Shown: positions 35,501 to 42,013 of the stretch, piece by piece
How the letters are laid out: the number at the start of each line of letters is the position of its first letter
How positions within the stretch are numbered: position 1 is the first letter of the stretch
Origin: Fragum whitleyi
Lineage: Eukaryota > Mollusca > Bivalvia > Cardiida > Cardiidae
Reading direction: 5' to 3'
Assembly: GCA_948146395.1 (NCBI GenBank)
Contig: OX411543.1
Span: 25,746,026-25,810,025 of the forward strand
Length of the DNA: 64,000 nucleotides
The notes under the pieces: model-generated
The model's input: the letters and a program-made list of their open reading frames with translations, nothing else
Databases searched by the model: none
What the model was told of the DNA's origin: nothing
Translations under genes and position numbers: made by a program

Positions 35501-35769
35501 ATAAACTGTTTTGGTCATTCAACAAAAGCTTACTTTTGCAAATTGATGACTCAGCATGAAACTGTTGTGGCTGCCTATTTGTTTATAGGCAGTTACAACT
35601 GTTTCGCACGGAGCCATCCATATAGGGATTACCATATTAATTGATAATTCATTATTTATCTTGACAGGATACGTCATCTTCGAGTCGTGGCAGCCAGCAG
35701 ACAGGATCTCACTCCTTGTCTAAAACAACGCCCAAATCATACAGTAACTCTAGTTGGGGTGCCTACTAG
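8496..35769 (+). CDS. UBAP2L: UBAP2/UBAP2L (lingerer) family protein, C-terminal 858 residues, 11 exons
   Basis: Spliced coding region joined from 8496-8592, 10280-11607, 15599-15764, 18506-18663, 19467-19584, 20161-20330, 20609-20711, 22008-22088, 31590-31657, 34436-34621 and 35668-35769. All internal borders are AG/GT and every phase matches, giving 2577 nt. Recognition rests on the ordered C-terminal blocks of this family: PPNLPPGVPLM, FYGMQQPMY, EDLQ, TKLTR, VYDDLTQ, an EKQGFHASTPPPF block and HSQMLHHALQ, ending NSSWGAY. Known from the family: these are cytoplasmic RNP proteins that bind ubiquitin and RNA. They partner G3BP/Rasputin, FMR1 and Caprin and promote stress-granule assembly. 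The N-terminal UBA and RGG parts must lie upstream, since the first exon seen enters in phase 0 through an acceptor. Vertebrate UBAP2L is about 1090 residues, so roughly the last three quarters is present. Whether the gene is closer to UBAP2 or UBAP2L cannot be decided; molluscs probably have one copy. Confidence 0.88.
8757..9965 (+). repeat. Hairpin-headed repeat (TGCTCCCCGAAGGGAGAGCA) with internal tandem units
   Basis: The head hairpin at 8768-8790 is followed by CGTCCGTCCGTCTGTCCG. The body contains two ~190-bp related units (9000-9300) and three ~155-160-bp units (about 9330-9810, each with ATCTCCTAAAGTATAATAGC). Near the right end CGGGGAGCATAATCCG (9937-9952) is an inverted echo of the head. 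The element lies in the intron between exons a and b. Confidence 0.6.
10280..11607 (+). CDS. UBAP2L: UBAP2L-like exon b, 1328-bp Gln/Ser/Tyr-rich prion-like exon
   Basis: The acceptor is CTGTTCCAG|GC and the donor is TCACAG|GTTAGA. It runs from phase 1 to phase 0 and holds 442 full codons with no stop. The first third is a low-complexity stretch dense in YQ, SQ, QTG and NQ, with a triplicated SQYPSNS unit near 10633-10700. The middle carries repeated RDSQS/T units (five RDSQ motifs between about 11050 and 11300) alternating with SSYK. The end has a more ordered KLADSFSKITVKEPS block. The composition is typical of the disordered, stress-granule-promoting middle of UBAP2L/lingerer. Unusually for this gene, everything sits in one large exon. 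It also has a long overlapping open reading frame in another frame at 10502-10891, a by-product of the repetitive composition. Confidence 0.88.
11703..14322 (+). repeat. Element with terminal CTCACCTGAG / CTCAGGTGAG inverted ends carrying a 145-bp minisatellite
   Basis: Left end TTTTTAGCTCACCTGAGCAC, which folds on itself (AGCTCACCTGAGCA ... TGCTCAAGGTGAGCT), then CGTC repeats. Right end ACTCAGGTGAGCGATTTAGG ... CCCTCTTGTA at about 14280-14322. In between, from about 11796 to 14220, are roughly 16-17 tandem copies of a 145-bp unit, near identical on the left and more diverged on the right. The overlapping 71-codon frames starting every 145 bp at 11991, 12136, 12281 and 12426 are consequences of the repeat, not genes. 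Confidence 0.8.
14323..15598. other. Intronic stretch, mostly unique
   Basis: A small hairpin at 14376-14420 (CTCGTAACTAC / GTAGTTACGAG) is the only structure seen. A stretch of GGGGTCAAAA-like phrases lies at 15270-15560. No exon is supported. Confidence 0.4.
15599..15764 (+). CDS. UBAP2L: UBAP2L-like exon c, Thr/Ser-rich linker
   Basis: The acceptor is ATGAACAG|TTTGAG and the donor is GCAT|GTAAGA, phase 0 to 1 (166 bp). It encodes FEVTTTSSTKST and onward, almost entirely Thr, Ser, Ala and Val. This corresponds to the long Ser/Thr-rich stretch that precedes the APPNLPPGVP block in vertebrate UBAP2L. Sequence identity is compositional only; placement depends on the phase match with exons b and d. 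Confidence 0.8.
15999..16262 (+). repeat. Hairpin-headed repeat, GTCCCCGTATCGAG type
   Basis: T-run, hairpin (CCCCGTATCGAGAGATCGGGG), ATATTGTTTTACTCATG, then TCTG/TCCG repeats, then four AAGGTCA motifs (16160-16200). It ends GTGTTTCACAAACACATCTTGTT, which contains a terminal stem. Nearly the same sequence occurs at 23098-23390; a diverged version is at 21270-21876. Confidence 0.7.
17395..17438. repeat. Perfect 20-bp-arm hairpin inside the hAT-like element
   Basis: AAATGCAAATAGAAATTGAC is followed almost directly by its reverse complement, with no real loop. It would extrude as a cruciform or form a hairpin RNA. Confidence 0.7.
18011..18100. repeat. GC-rich block of nested palindromes
   Basis: Ninety bases of very high G+C in an AT-rich setting, made of small inverted repeats (GGGGGGCTTTGCCCCCC, CCAGGGCGTTGCCCTGG, GGGGGCCTAGGCGGCCCCC). 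It lies near the right end of the hAT-like element. Confidence 0.7.
18152..18478 (+). repeat. MITE family M1, copy B, abutting exon d
   Basis: Same ends and content as 232-547, including the ~150-bp palindrome with the loop CTCTGCCGAG and the TATAGTTATAAGATA end. It directly follows the hAT-like element and ends 27 bp before exon d, so it forms most of the sequence upstream of that acceptor. Confidence 0.75.
18506..18663 (+). CDS. UBAP2L: UBAP2L-like exon d, PPNLPPGVP block
   Basis: The acceptor is CAATTGCAG|CA and the donor is CTT|GTGAGT, phase 1 to 0 (158 bp). It encodes SKAPPNLPPGVPLMTQQYI, then FYGMQQPMY and LEDLQYFQRGMPPL, the most diagnostic UBAP2/UBAP2L block in the window (family consensus APPNLPPGVPPL, then a Tyr-rich YGYEDLQMLQ stretch). 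The acceptor lies only about 27 bp after the end of a dispersed MITE (18152-18478), so the branch point must be in that 27 bp or inside the MITE. Confidence 0.92.
18664..19466. other. Intron d-e, no gene
   Basis: A weak fragment at 18715-18870 (TGACTAGGGTCAAAAC, then GGTCCCTTTTTCGTGTGAC) resembles part of the repeat at 51745-51860. Otherwise unique. Confidence 0.4.
19467..19584 (+). CDS. UBAP2L: UBAP2L-like exon e
   Basis: The acceptor is CTTTCCAG|CCT and the donor is TCAG|GTAAGC (consensus), phase 0 to 1 (118 bp). It encodes PANNMFDYSSAAAAAGLGIP, then a Ser/Gln/Pro-rich segment ending VPYSG. A GCA/GCG run encodes the five-alanine tract. The position matches the family's segment between the YGYEDLQ block and the GDxTKxxR block. 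Confidence 0.88.
20161..20330 (+). CDS. UBAP2L: UBAP2L-like exon f, TKLTR block
   Basis: The acceptor is TGTTTTAAG|GT and the donor is ATGATT|GTAAGT, phase 1 to 0 (170 bp). It encodes GTGDSTKLTRVEAQSPTG, then a Gln-rich stretch and PYFYSYIYPPSIIPGAGFQ. This parallels the vertebrate order GDxTKFGR, SPAPATT, Gln-rich, then PGYSYTxLPYYTG...FQYGP. Confidence 0.9.
20405..20473. repeat. Intronic hairpin with 30-bp arms
   Basis: The left arm GTGAACAATAAAAGCTATAT continues to TTTTCAC; the right arm is its near-exact reverse complement. The loop AGTGGCAGAGCCACT is itself palindromic. It occupies a quarter of the 278-bp intron f-g. Confidence 0.75.
20609..20711 (+). CDS. UBAP2L: UBAP2L-like exon g
   Basis: The acceptor is TTGTTTCAG|ATG and the donor is AAAG|GTACAC, phase 0 to 1 (103 bp). 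It encodes MPQVTNAAHTGTPANTQYQQ, then KTYTSHHLPYGTNK. It is a Pro/Thr/Gln/His/Tyr-rich linker preceding the YDDLTQ motif. The preceding 278-bp intron contains a hairpin (20405-20473). Confidence 0.87.
20712..21269. other. Intron g-h, first part, unique
   Basis: No repeat or exon recognised. It is AT-rich with no long open frame. Confidence 0.4.
21270..21876 (+). repeat. Diverged hairpin-headed repeat with AAGGTCA motifs
   Basis: Head TTTTTATGACCCTGTATTG, GGAGGCATATTGTTTTACC, then TCTGTCTGTC. It has three body units of about 125-165 bp with CAAGATACA, GGCATGATGATAGA and AAAGTCAAGGT, and ends TGTTTCACAAACACATCTTGTC. It is an older relative of the copies at 15999 and 23098. Confidence 0.6.
22008..22088 (+). 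CDS. UBAP2L: UBAP2L-like exon h, YDDLTQ motif (81 bp, phase 1-1)
   Basis: The acceptor is CTATTTACAG|TG and the donor is AACA|GTAAGT. It encodes VYDDLTQQTPDFTKSPYGSA and QTQPKAN, matching the family YDDLTQ...DYxKxxY...SQAxNK block. The exon is symmetric (phase 1-1, 27 codons), so it can be skipped or duplicated without a frameshift. Degenerate copies of its 3' portion plus donor follow in the next intron (22150-22490). Confidence 0.9.
22150..22490 (+). pseudogene. Three decayed tandem duplicates of exon h
   Basis: Units starting about 22156, 22286 and 22417 repeat the 3' two thirds of exon h (AGACCCCAGACTTCACAAAA ... CCTAAAGCTAAC), its donor and the following ~55 bp of intron, with a period of about 130 bp. 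The copy at 22286 keeps GTAAGT and gains an upstream TCTCTAG. Splicing there would enter in phase 0 rather than phase 1, breaking the frame. The other copies carry substitutions in the coding part or donor. They are most likely fossils. Confidence 0.75.
22550..22900 (+). repeat. Poly-C run and repeat-body fragment
   Basis: A poly-C/CA-rich run (22582-22610) is followed by CTGCCTGTCCGTCTGTAGC and a TTGTCCGG body phrase, a fragment of the hairpin-headed repeat group without its head. Confidence 0.4.
23098..23390 (+). repeat. Hairpin-headed repeat, GCCCCCGTATCGAG type
   Basis: Head TTTTTATGCCCCCGTATCGA with a perfect stem to ATCGGGGGCAT, then TATTGTTTTACTCATG, CCGTCCGTCCGTCTGTCC, one body unit with GGTACCAAAGTCAAGGTCA, and the end GTGTTTCACAAACACATCTTGTT. 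It is the cleanest short example of the family in the window (~290 bp). Confidence 0.75.
23398..24750 (+). repeat. ~210-bp tandem array with conserved 20-mer core
   Basis: The core GATAAGTACCGGATACTGAG (or close variants) occurs at about 23398, 23604, 23822, 24028, 24243 and 24718. Each is usually preceded by a GATGAAATCTGATTACTT, CTGAATTCTTTATGTA context and followed by ~190 bp of related sequence. The gap before the last copy is filled by a SINE body (24366-24650). A further copy lies at 26251-26270. The units are in intron h-i. Confidence 0.75.
24366..24650 (+). mobile_element. SINE family S1 body (head lost)
   Basis: It shares the ordered phrases GTCTCTCACCAATGGGT, GGGATAACAGCTGGAGGCT, ACCAGGAATCCATTG and TTAAACC...ATTCAA with the copies at 25856 and 34660. 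The tRNA-like head is missing and the tail is diverged. It interrupts the 20-mer array. Confidence 0.6.
24920..25110 (+). repeat. GAGGGGGTATA repeat head and body fragment
   Basis: TTTTTATGCCTCCTTTGAAG, AGAGGGGGTATATTGCTTTG, then TTTTTTGTCCGGAGCATATC and a TTCATAGGTTGATAGATCTC body phrase as at 8030. It is another member of the hairpin-headed group. Confidence 0.5.
25856..26135 (+). mobile_element. tRNA-derived SINE family S1 with (AATC)n tail
   Basis: The head (25856-25926) has a tRNA-like fold: acceptor-like GCCGTC/GACGGC, A box TAGCGCAGTTGGTAGGGCG, a GTC triplet in the anticodon position and B box GGGTTCGATCA. The body has CTCACCAATGGGTTGATAAT and ATAGCAGCTGGAGGCTAGGA, and the tail is TCAATCAATCAATC. 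It is a SINE rather than a tRNA gene because the head is imperfect and the same body recurs elsewhere. Pol III internal promoter boxes look intact. Confidence 0.8.
27560..28035. other. GC-richer segment with repeated CGACTAGTCG palindromes
   Basis: GCCGACTAGTCGC (27761), TCGTCGACTAGTCGAC (27899), CGGCGACTAGTCGTCG (28009), with weaker GCGATTAGTCGTCG (27852) and GGCCGATTAGT (27610) versions. Base composition and CpG content differ from the AT-rich surroundings. No frame longer than about 76 codons is convincing. Confidence 0.6.
28036..30059. other. Interior of the long-TIR element, no gene recognised
   Basis: AT-rich sequence. The longest minus-strand frame (28396-28710, 104 codons) has no family resemblance and no splice or promoter context. 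Coding of an unrecognised protein in several exons cannot be excluded. Confidence 0.4.
30060..30262 (-). mobile_element. SINE family S1, minus orientation
   Basis: On the minus strand a tRNA-like head (30181-30262, with TGTGGTAGCGCAC as A box and AATTCGATCC as B box) leads into GGTGGCACTTAATG and the body phrases TAGCAGCTATAGAACTGGA and TAGTAGTACTGGTAAG. A second B-box-like CAGATCGATCCCGG lies nearby at about 30330. Confidence 0.55.
31123..31275 (-). repeat. GGGCCC-end MITE family M2, fragment
   Basis: GGGCTTGCTTTACTGAACCT, CTTACGATAATTTTTTGCG and TTGCTTCTGCAGTAG match, in inverse orientation, 45690-45765. It includes a hairpin around 31225-31260. Confidence 0.55.
31590..31657 (+). CDS. UBAP2L: UBAP2L-like exon i
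   Basis: The acceptor is TTTCATTCCAG|GT and the donor is GCACAG|GTAGGC, phase 1 to 0 (68 bp). It encodes SVTTGSAASDIPMPGYGKTH plus AQ. This corresponds to the vertebrate VSSSTTGLPDMTGSVYNKTQ segment. The intron before it (22089-31589, 9.5 kb) is the longest one seen and carries the exon-h fossils, the 20-mer array, SINEs and the long-TIR element. Confidence 0.88.
32171..33997 (+). repeat. Hairpin-headed repeat, AGCTCCACTGGCC type, copy 1
   Basis: Head TTAGCTCCACTGGCCGAAAG, GGCCAGCGGGCTATTGTC, then GTGCGTGCGTGCGTGCGTC and TCCGTCTG. The body has about five ~155-165-bp tandem units, each with TATGGGCGGAGGTCATTTC, a TTTTCTCAGAATCTAA phrase and GAGTGACCCTTTATCAG. It ends GGCGCTCAAGCGCCTCTAGTTT, again with a terminal stem. 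It lies in intron i-j; a second copy is at 37804-38995. Confidence 0.75.
34360..34417 (+). pseudogene. Truncated duplicate of the start of exon j
   Basis: GCATTTGATGAGCAAGGATT through CCCTTCAACTTACAAAT repeats the first ~57 bp of exon j 76 bp upstream, with a few substitutions (GATGAG for GAAAAG). It is preceded by a poor acceptor (TTCGCAAG). No donor follows, because sequence passes directly into the real polypyrimidine tract and acceptor of exon j. It is probably a non-functional tandem duplication. Confidence 0.8.
34436..34621 (+). CDS. UBAP2L: UBAP2L-like exon j, KQGFHASTPPPF block
   Basis: The acceptor is ATATTTCAG|GCA and the donor is CTACAG|GTAGGT, phase 0-0 (186 bp, 62 codons). It encodes AFEKQGFHASTPPPFNLQ, then a Gly/Ala/Pro-rich stretch and HQPHSQMLHHALQ. 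It is nearly collinear with vertebrate DKQGFHAGTPPPFSL and QQPHSQLLHHHLPQ, the best-conserved part of the C-terminus. A truncated duplicate of its first ~57 bp lies just upstream (34360-34417). Confidence 0.93.
34660..34918 (+). mobile_element. SINE family S1 with (AATC)n tail, head partly lost
   Basis: It begins in the anticodon/T-arm part (CTAGAGGTCCCGGGTTCAATC) and continues through CTCACCAATGGGTTGATAAT, ATAGCAGCAGGAGGCTAGGA and ACCAGGAATCCATTG. It ends TTCAATCAATCAATCAATCA. It lies in intron j-k, 40 bp after exon j. Confidence 0.75.
35200..35345 (+). mobile_element. SINE S1-related 3' fragment
   Basis: CAGCTTCCACAATATGACTG, AAAAACCATTAAAGGCTGC and TTTAAACC match the 3' part of S1. The upstream part is diverged. 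Confidence 0.4.
35550..35613. repeat. Hairpin family H, member 1
   Basis: Arms CTCAGCATGAAACTGTTGTG...CTGCCTAT and ATAGGCAGTTACAACTGTTT...GAG around a 6-nt loop. It is in the last intron, 55 bp before exon k. Confidence 0.75.
35668..35769 (+). CDS. UBAP2L: UBAP2L-like terminal coding exon k with TAG stop
   Basis: The acceptor is ATCTTGACAG|GAT, phase 0, 34 codons including TAG at 35767-35769. It encodes DTSSSSRGSQQTGSHSLSKT, then TPKSYSNSSWGAY. The end parallels the vertebrate C-terminus (SQPSSLQPKSQ...SPYWTN). A dispersed hairpin ends about 55 bp before the exon. Confidence 0.9.
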   Translation, partial: DTSSSSRGSQQTGSHSLSKTTPKSYSNSSWGAY

Positions 35770-37155
35770 ATGAAAACATAGATACTGAAAGCATGAGCAT
35801 GTACTCAGTCCTATATAGAGAGGGTGAATTTGTTTTCCTGGGACTAAAATTAGCTTAAAAAAATTCTGTTATTGTTGATTCTGATTGGAATTATCTCTCT
35901 GAGACCTTCATTAGTACACACAATATTGGTTTAAAAAATATAAATGAATTACTCCCTCTTATCCAGGCCTTTGTTAGGATATGATAGAATAAGAAGAATT
36001 GGACTTGGATAAAATTCACATTTTAATGGCCCAGTGCAAAACAGTTGTAACTCCCTATAAACATAAAGGGAGTTAAAACAGTTTTGGGCTGAGTCGTCAA
36101 TTTGTTAATGACTTCTTGCGAAGCTCTTTTGAAAAGGGGTTTGCAAAGAGTGGGACATTGTAGTTTTGAGCATTGAAGTTTGTAATAAATGAGCCTATGG
36201 ATGACACTTTCAACAATTTCCCCAGTTTGTATTGATCAGCCTGTGCATTTGCAATCTGATCAGAGTCTTTACTGTACAATCCATACAGGGGTACAGGTAG
36301 AGGGGGTATTTTGGTTTTCAAATTTAGATATTTTATTATCCCTTATATAAACTCTTTGCTGTTTGTACTCATTTGAAATGTCTCAACAAGGCGATTCAAA
36401 GGAGTACCAACAACATAGGGTTTCATTTTGAAATCAACATTACAGATTGGCTTTACACCCTTTTATCTGGACCCCTGATGCAATCCATAGAAAGCTAATG
36501 ACTAACAAGGTTTCTGTTTAAAATCAGCCAATGCACTATGTGGCTCTTGAAAGCTGGATGCTCAGATACTACCATAGATTCTTGCTTCTGTTAAACACCT
36601 TTTCCAAAGATAAAAGCCTATAAGGTACATTCATGGAAATTTTTCTTCGAGTTTTAGGCCCATTCTTTGAGCTTTTGTTGTTTTTTTAAAATATGGATTT
36701 GTCAATTTTCAAACAAACCCAATAGAATACAATGAGTTTCATGCAAAAATTTTGTCCTAAGAAATTACAAGTTTTTTTTGGTTTTTTTTCTTGAACAAAA
36801 TTTTGTTTAAATTGAACATCATTTTAGATGTTCCTATAATTTGTTGCAATTGAATAGCCTAAATTCTAATAAGTGATAGGTATATATTTTGTATAAATAG
36901 TAAGATAATCATGTCGAGATTTAGGACTATTTAATAGGCTTCTATTAGATGAAATTCAATAGCGAGTAGAATTATCAAAGCAGACAAATAATCTGCAAGG
37001 GAGAATATTTTTAGCTGTGTGAAAACAGACAAAAAATCTGTCTGGATGACATTGTTAATAGGCTGACAAAACACATTTTTACTGCTCAATCAAGTTCTAT
37101 AGATGTGTTTTGGCAGCTTTCAACATAGAGATAGGAAAGGACAATACAAGTAGAA
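35770..37155 (+). other. Probable 3' UTR and flank of the UBAP2L-like gene
   Basis: It follows the TAG stop with no open frame and contains hairpin H2. I found no convincing AATAAA hexamer here; the first clear one is at 39330-39335, so the UTR could be long (about 3.5 kb). The poly(A) site is unassigned. Confidence 0.45.
36028..36093. repeat. Hairpin family H, member 2
   Basis: Arms GTGCAAAACAGTTGTAACTC...CCTATA and AAAGGGAGTTAAAACAGTTT. The loop is ATAAACAT-like. It lies in the likely 3' UTR. Confidence 0.7.
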
Positions 37156-37506
37156 GTACAGTAAAACTTGTGTTAAGCGACCACTTAAGGGACCACCAAA
37201 AAGCGGTCGTTTATGGGAATGGTCTCTTACTACGAAATACTATGATAAATGTGACAGTTCGTTTTGATAGCATTTATAGATTGTCGGTCAAGGCATACCG
37301 AATCCTATGTTGTTCAAACCAATTAGAATCATCTTATTAAGACGATTCTAATTGGTTCGAACATAAGATTCAACAATAACAAATTTTCCATTAGAATATC
37401 CTCTTTTTTTTAGAGATTTTGCTTACTGTGAAGGGACGTTCTATGGTGGTCGCTTAATAAAATTGGTAGCTTAATAGACATGTTCGCTTGAGCAATATCT
37501 ACTGTA
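37156..37506. repeat. MITE with GTACAGTA...TACTGTAC ends and AAGCGACCAC motifs
   Basis: Ends GTACAGTA (37156) and TACTGTAC (to about 37506). Subterminal TTAAGCGACCAC faces GTGGTCGCTTAA. A central hairpin at about 37310-37370 has arms AACCAATTAGAATC...GATTCTAATTGGTT. A related element with AGCGACCACG and GTGGTCGCTTAG motifs lies at 53840-54150. Confidence 0.7.
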
Positions 37507-37803
37507 CATGTCCCTTTCATAACCTATCTCATTATTTCATAAGTAATGAAATTTTATTTTGGAAATGGGGTAAATATCCCATTGTGTTGCGTTGAATTTG
37601 TTGAGAGAGAGGAGGGAAGTAAGATTCAGGCACCCAGATATAACAAGTGTATCTGTATACCGTTGTTGAACTATCAAAACCTCTTAACTACAGCTTGTTT
37701 TGGTGTTCCAACAACAGTTTGTGAAAGAGATAGTTGATATCTTAGATTGGCGTATTTAATGGTTTTGCATGTAATTCTTAGGACCTATCTATTGATAGGT
37801 GTT

Positions 37804-38995
37804 TTTAGCTCCACTGGCTGAAAGCCACTGGGGCTATTGTCATGGCGTTGTGTCCGTCGTGCGTCTGTCCGTGCGTCCGGTCGTAAACTTTTTCTTTAAA
37901 AATCTTCTCCTCAGAAACTACTGGATGAATTTCAACCAAACTTCACAGGAATGATCCTTGGGTGACCCTCTTTCAAAGTTGTTCAAGAAATTTTGATCCA
38001 ATGAAAAACATGGATTTTATGGGCGTGGCTAATTTCCAAATATGGTAAAAAGTGAGTTTTCTCAGATTCTAATTGATGGATTCCAATCAAATTTTACATG
38101 AATGATCCTTGGGTGACCCTTTATCAGTCTACAAAAAATTATTGTGGTAGGATTGAAAATATGCATTTTATGGGCGGAGGTCATTTCTCTATATGTTATA
38201 TAGTGGAAACTTTGAAAATCATTTTCTCAGAATCTAAGTGATGGATATCAACTAAATTTTACTTGAATAATATTTGAGTGACCCTTTATCAGTCTTCCAA
38301 AAATTATTGTGATCGGTTGAAAAATATGTATTAAATGGGCGGAGGACATTTCTCTATATGTTATATAGTGGAAACTATGAAAATCATTTTCTCAGAATGT
38401 AATTGATGGATATAAACAAAATTTCCCTGAAATATTCCCTGAGTGACCCTTTATCAGTCCACCAAATATTATTGTGATCGGATGAAAAATATATATTTTA
38501 TGGGCGGAGGTCATTTCTCAATATGTTATATAGTGGAAACTTTGAAAAATCATTTTCTCAGAATGTAATTGATGGATATAAACCAAATTTCCCTGAAATA
38601 TTCCCTGAGTGACCCTTTATCAGTCTACCAAAAATTATTGTGATCGGATGAAAAATATATATTTTATGGGCAGAGGTCATTTCTCAATATGTTATTAAGT
38701 GGAAACTTTGAAAATTATTTTCTCAGAATATAATTGATGGATTTCAAACAAACATTTTTGGTATGATCTTTGGGTGACCCATTATCATGCAGCCAAAAAT
38801 TATTTTGATTGGATGAAAAATGTGTCCTTTATGGGTGGAGGTGATTTCTCTATATGTTATATAGTTGAAACTTTGAAAATCATTTTCAACATCAGTAGAA
38901 CCCAAAATATCTAAAAATCTGGTCAAAACTTTTATTTGCTTTTACAAGAATTTCAAGCCTGTGGAGCGACACAAGCCATTCATGGCTTTCTAGTT
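37804..38995 (+). repeat. Hairpin-headed repeat, AGCTCCACTGGC type, copy 2
   Basis: Head TTTTTAGCTCCACTGGCTGA, AAGCCACTGGGGCTATTGTC, then GTGCGTCTGTCCGTGCGTCC. It has about six tandem ~155-bp units with TATGGGCGGAGGTCATTTC, and ends TTCATGGCTTTCTAGTTAAC. It is the same family as 32171-33997. Confidence 0.75.
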
Positions 38996-41172
38996 AACAT
39001 AATGGCTCTGTATGAAACAGTTGTAACTGCCTTTAAAGGAGGTTTCCTAATCATTTCATTAGGAAACATCTATTATCAATGTGATCACAAGTTTGAAAAA
39101 GTTGCAGATTTATCGTGGGTCCACCCCCTTAAGATATTTCTCTTTGAAATTATTGTTTTCAAATTGTGATAGTGAATCTAAAGGATAACAACTTTTATAT
39201 CTGTGTGTCTGAATTGTTAGCATTAAACATTTAAAAACAGATGTAAATAGTATTTTTCTTTTGTCACAGTGTTTCATTGCAGTTGGTTTTCATACACTCT
39301 TTCACAAATGAAAAAACTCGTAACCAAGGAATAAATGAACATTTTACATGTTTGTTTGGAATAAGCTAAATAGAATTTGTTTTAGTCACTTTGAATTGAT
39401 GGTATATTATCAAACTGAAGTTTGACTAGAAGAATTCTTTGAGAACTTCATTATCAAAAACAAAATAATACCCTATTTTAGTGAGAAAACTCAAGTGTCC
39501 CTTTGTTTAAAGCTTGTGAATTACTTGAAATGTTTTTCCTACGGCACCTGCCAGAAATATGGCATACTATGAAAAAACATTAGGTAAAGGTTGAATTAAT
39601 TGCATAATGCACTTTGATCAGTGGAAGAGTTATGTTTAGTATTTTGTATTTTAAGGTATATTATTTTCTTCACATAATCTGGTGCATAGTGTGATAAACA
39701 GTGTATTTTTGACCAAAATTTAGGCTTTTTTTCTGGTATTGTGCTGCTTGATGTTTGATTTCTTCACTTTCTTGTTTTTGTTATGTTTTGTAGATATATT
39801 GTGGACATACATGAATTGCTATTCTGCATTATTTTTCACCTGGCAGGGTATGGCTTAGCTGTGACATAATTTGGCGAGTTTAATTTTGATACTTCAGGTC
39901 CTGTCAAAAATTGGTTAGTATTTGTGTTGAGGTGTGTAAATAACTGTTACCCAAGACCAGCAGGATTAGCATGCTTAGCAAATGTGAACACATTTCATTG
40001 TCACATTACGAGGATTTGGTTACTAATCTATGACTTAAAGTTTGTTGACTCTCTATATAACTGAGTCATGATAAATGAGAGCTGATTTACCTAAATCGTA
40101 AATGCAAAAACCCAATATTTAGGCTCTGCTCTGCTAGGGTAAAAATCATGGATTATAACTAGTCATTAAAATAAGGGTCTCTTTGAGCTATGTCAAGAGA
40201 GGGAAAGCTAAAGTATCAAATATTTTCATGACCATTGGTTACCAGGGCTTTGGAAATAGGATTTTTTCTACTTGTCCCTGGACAAGTAAAGGTTAATTTT
40301 CTACCTGTCTAGGATCATATTGAACTTGCTCACTTCAAAATGTAGGGAAAATGACTTTATTAATTGATTTTTTACAGACATCATCAATTGAAAGAGAAAT
40401 TCTTACTTTCATCAGAATATGATGAAGTATTACTATGAACAAATCATAGTGTTACTTTCAAAACTTATTTGTCAACAAGGCCTTTGTTCTCTGAAGTTAC
40501 CCTCGATCATGTGGTAACTTAGCCAACAAGTTTTTATCATTAGTCCTTGGACTTAGATTAACAATTGGTTGCACAAAAAACTTGTTTTCAGTGAAAACAC
40601 ACACACACAATCTAGAAAAGATTTGACTCTGAAGTTTGTTTAAACAGTAATGAAATGTACTTAATTATGCAGTTTGATATTTTTGCATGAATTGCTTTAG
40701 TATATCTAAACTTTCCTAGTATTAAGGGTGACAAAACTTTGCAAACTGTTTGCAAATTGTGCTTTACTTTGCACAGAAGTGTACATGCAAAGTTGAATAT
40801 AAATTGCAAATAGTTTGCACCGCTTTGTCATCCTGAATGCGGGGTGGATGTGTCAGAGCTATTTATTTTAGGTAAATGAAAGTTCAATTATTTAGCTCTT
40901 GACATATCATTATAAAGATATATATTGATAAATTATAAAATTAATAGGGCCTTTTTGTTGTAACTTAGACATAGTTAGATATTTTTTTTAGAACTAAATA
41001 TTTTGATTAAAACTTAAAGTATCATTGTCGCAGGTAATTGTCCAGTACAGATACATTATCTGGTTATTGGTCAAGGGTTCTGCTTGGAGGCGACTTAACA
41101 GTGGGCAACTAAAAAATTGTAATTACAGCTTGAATAAAGTTATGACTGCCAATAAAATTCCTCATTATGAAA
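38996..41172. other. Downstream flank, no gene
   Basis: Half of a family-H hairpin occurs at 39010-39035 (AAACAGTTGTAACTGCC). A candidate AATAAA at 39330 is followed by TG-rich sequence. The rest is unique AT-rich DNA with no supported exon. Confidence 0.4.
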
Positions 41173-41412
41173 TGAGCCTGTGCGTGAGATTTCCAACAAT
41201 TTCAAATATGCGCAAAGCAAAGACTCTGACCAGTCTGTTCATCCACACAGTCTGACCAGCGTCTTTACTTTGCGTTTAGTAGATAGATAATGTCTCAAAG
41301 TATCTGCAGACCATCAGGTGACTGTATATTTATAGTATGTGGCTGTCAATGCTACTCAATGTTTGCAATTCACGAACATTTCAAATTGTGGGAAATGTCA
41401 CACACAGGCTCA
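41173..41412. repeat. MITE family M3 (TGAGCCTGTGCGTGA ends), copy 1
   Basis: Left TGAGCCTGTGCGTGAGATTT, CCAACAATTTCAAAT; right ATTTCAAATTGTGGGAAATG, TCACACACAGGCTCA. The interior has AAAGACTCTGACCAGTCTG and its inverted partner. Further copies are at 52821-53054 and 54313-54552. Confidence 0.75.
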
Positions 41413-41860
41413 AATGTAAGTGAAATTGCAATAAAAAAAAGAACAACAGTGAATGAACAAGGACTTGTAGCATAGTTGAAGTTTCGTTTAATACTTAGTC
41501 TGATGACTTTAGGTCCATATGGAGTAATTTAGAATTCAAAGTTTCATTATTTATCCACCAAACCCAATGTTGCCTTTACCCATTGGAATTGTCTATTCAA
41601 AATAATTCCAGTGAATATCAATTACAAACAAGTTTCAATAGAAAGAAGCAAGTAATAATTCAAATTGAGATTTTCATCAACAGTATGCTAAATTAAATTT
41701 CTGAAAAAATATGTTGTGTAACATATGCAGATTTGACATTTTGTGAATTTGTGTAAATTTTAGGAACAGAATCATTAGTTTTGTAATGTTTTTCATAATA
41801 TTGTAAATCCATTGTCATTATTTTGAGAGGGGGTTTTCAGCAAAAGTATTGTATCTTTTT

Positions 41861-41928
41861 GGCTCAGAGTGAAACGGTTGTAACTCCCTATAAACATATA
41901 GGGAGTTACAACTGTTTCATGCTGAGTC
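41861..41928. repeat. Hairpin family H, member 3
   Basis: Arms GGTTGTAACTCCCTATA and TATAGGGAGTTACAACT, extended outward by GAAAC/GTTTC and CTCAG/CTGAG. Confidence 0.8.
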
Positions 41929-41949
41929 ATCAATTGCTAACAGTGAAGG

Positions 41950-42013
41950 GTCAGTGCAATATTATTGTAAGTGCCTATAAATGTATAGGCACTTACAATA
42001 GTTCTGTGCTGAC
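41950..42013. repeat. Hairpin family H, member 4
   Basis: Arms TATTGTAAGTGCCTATA and TATAGGCACTTACAATA, with GTCAG/CTGAC at the outer ends. It lies 21 bp after member 3. Confidence 0.8.

Noticed and set aside
39330..39335. AATAAA as the UBAP2L-like poly(A) signal
   Set aside because: Single hexamer in AT-rich DNA, 3.5 kb beyond the stop; not enough to assign the transcript end.
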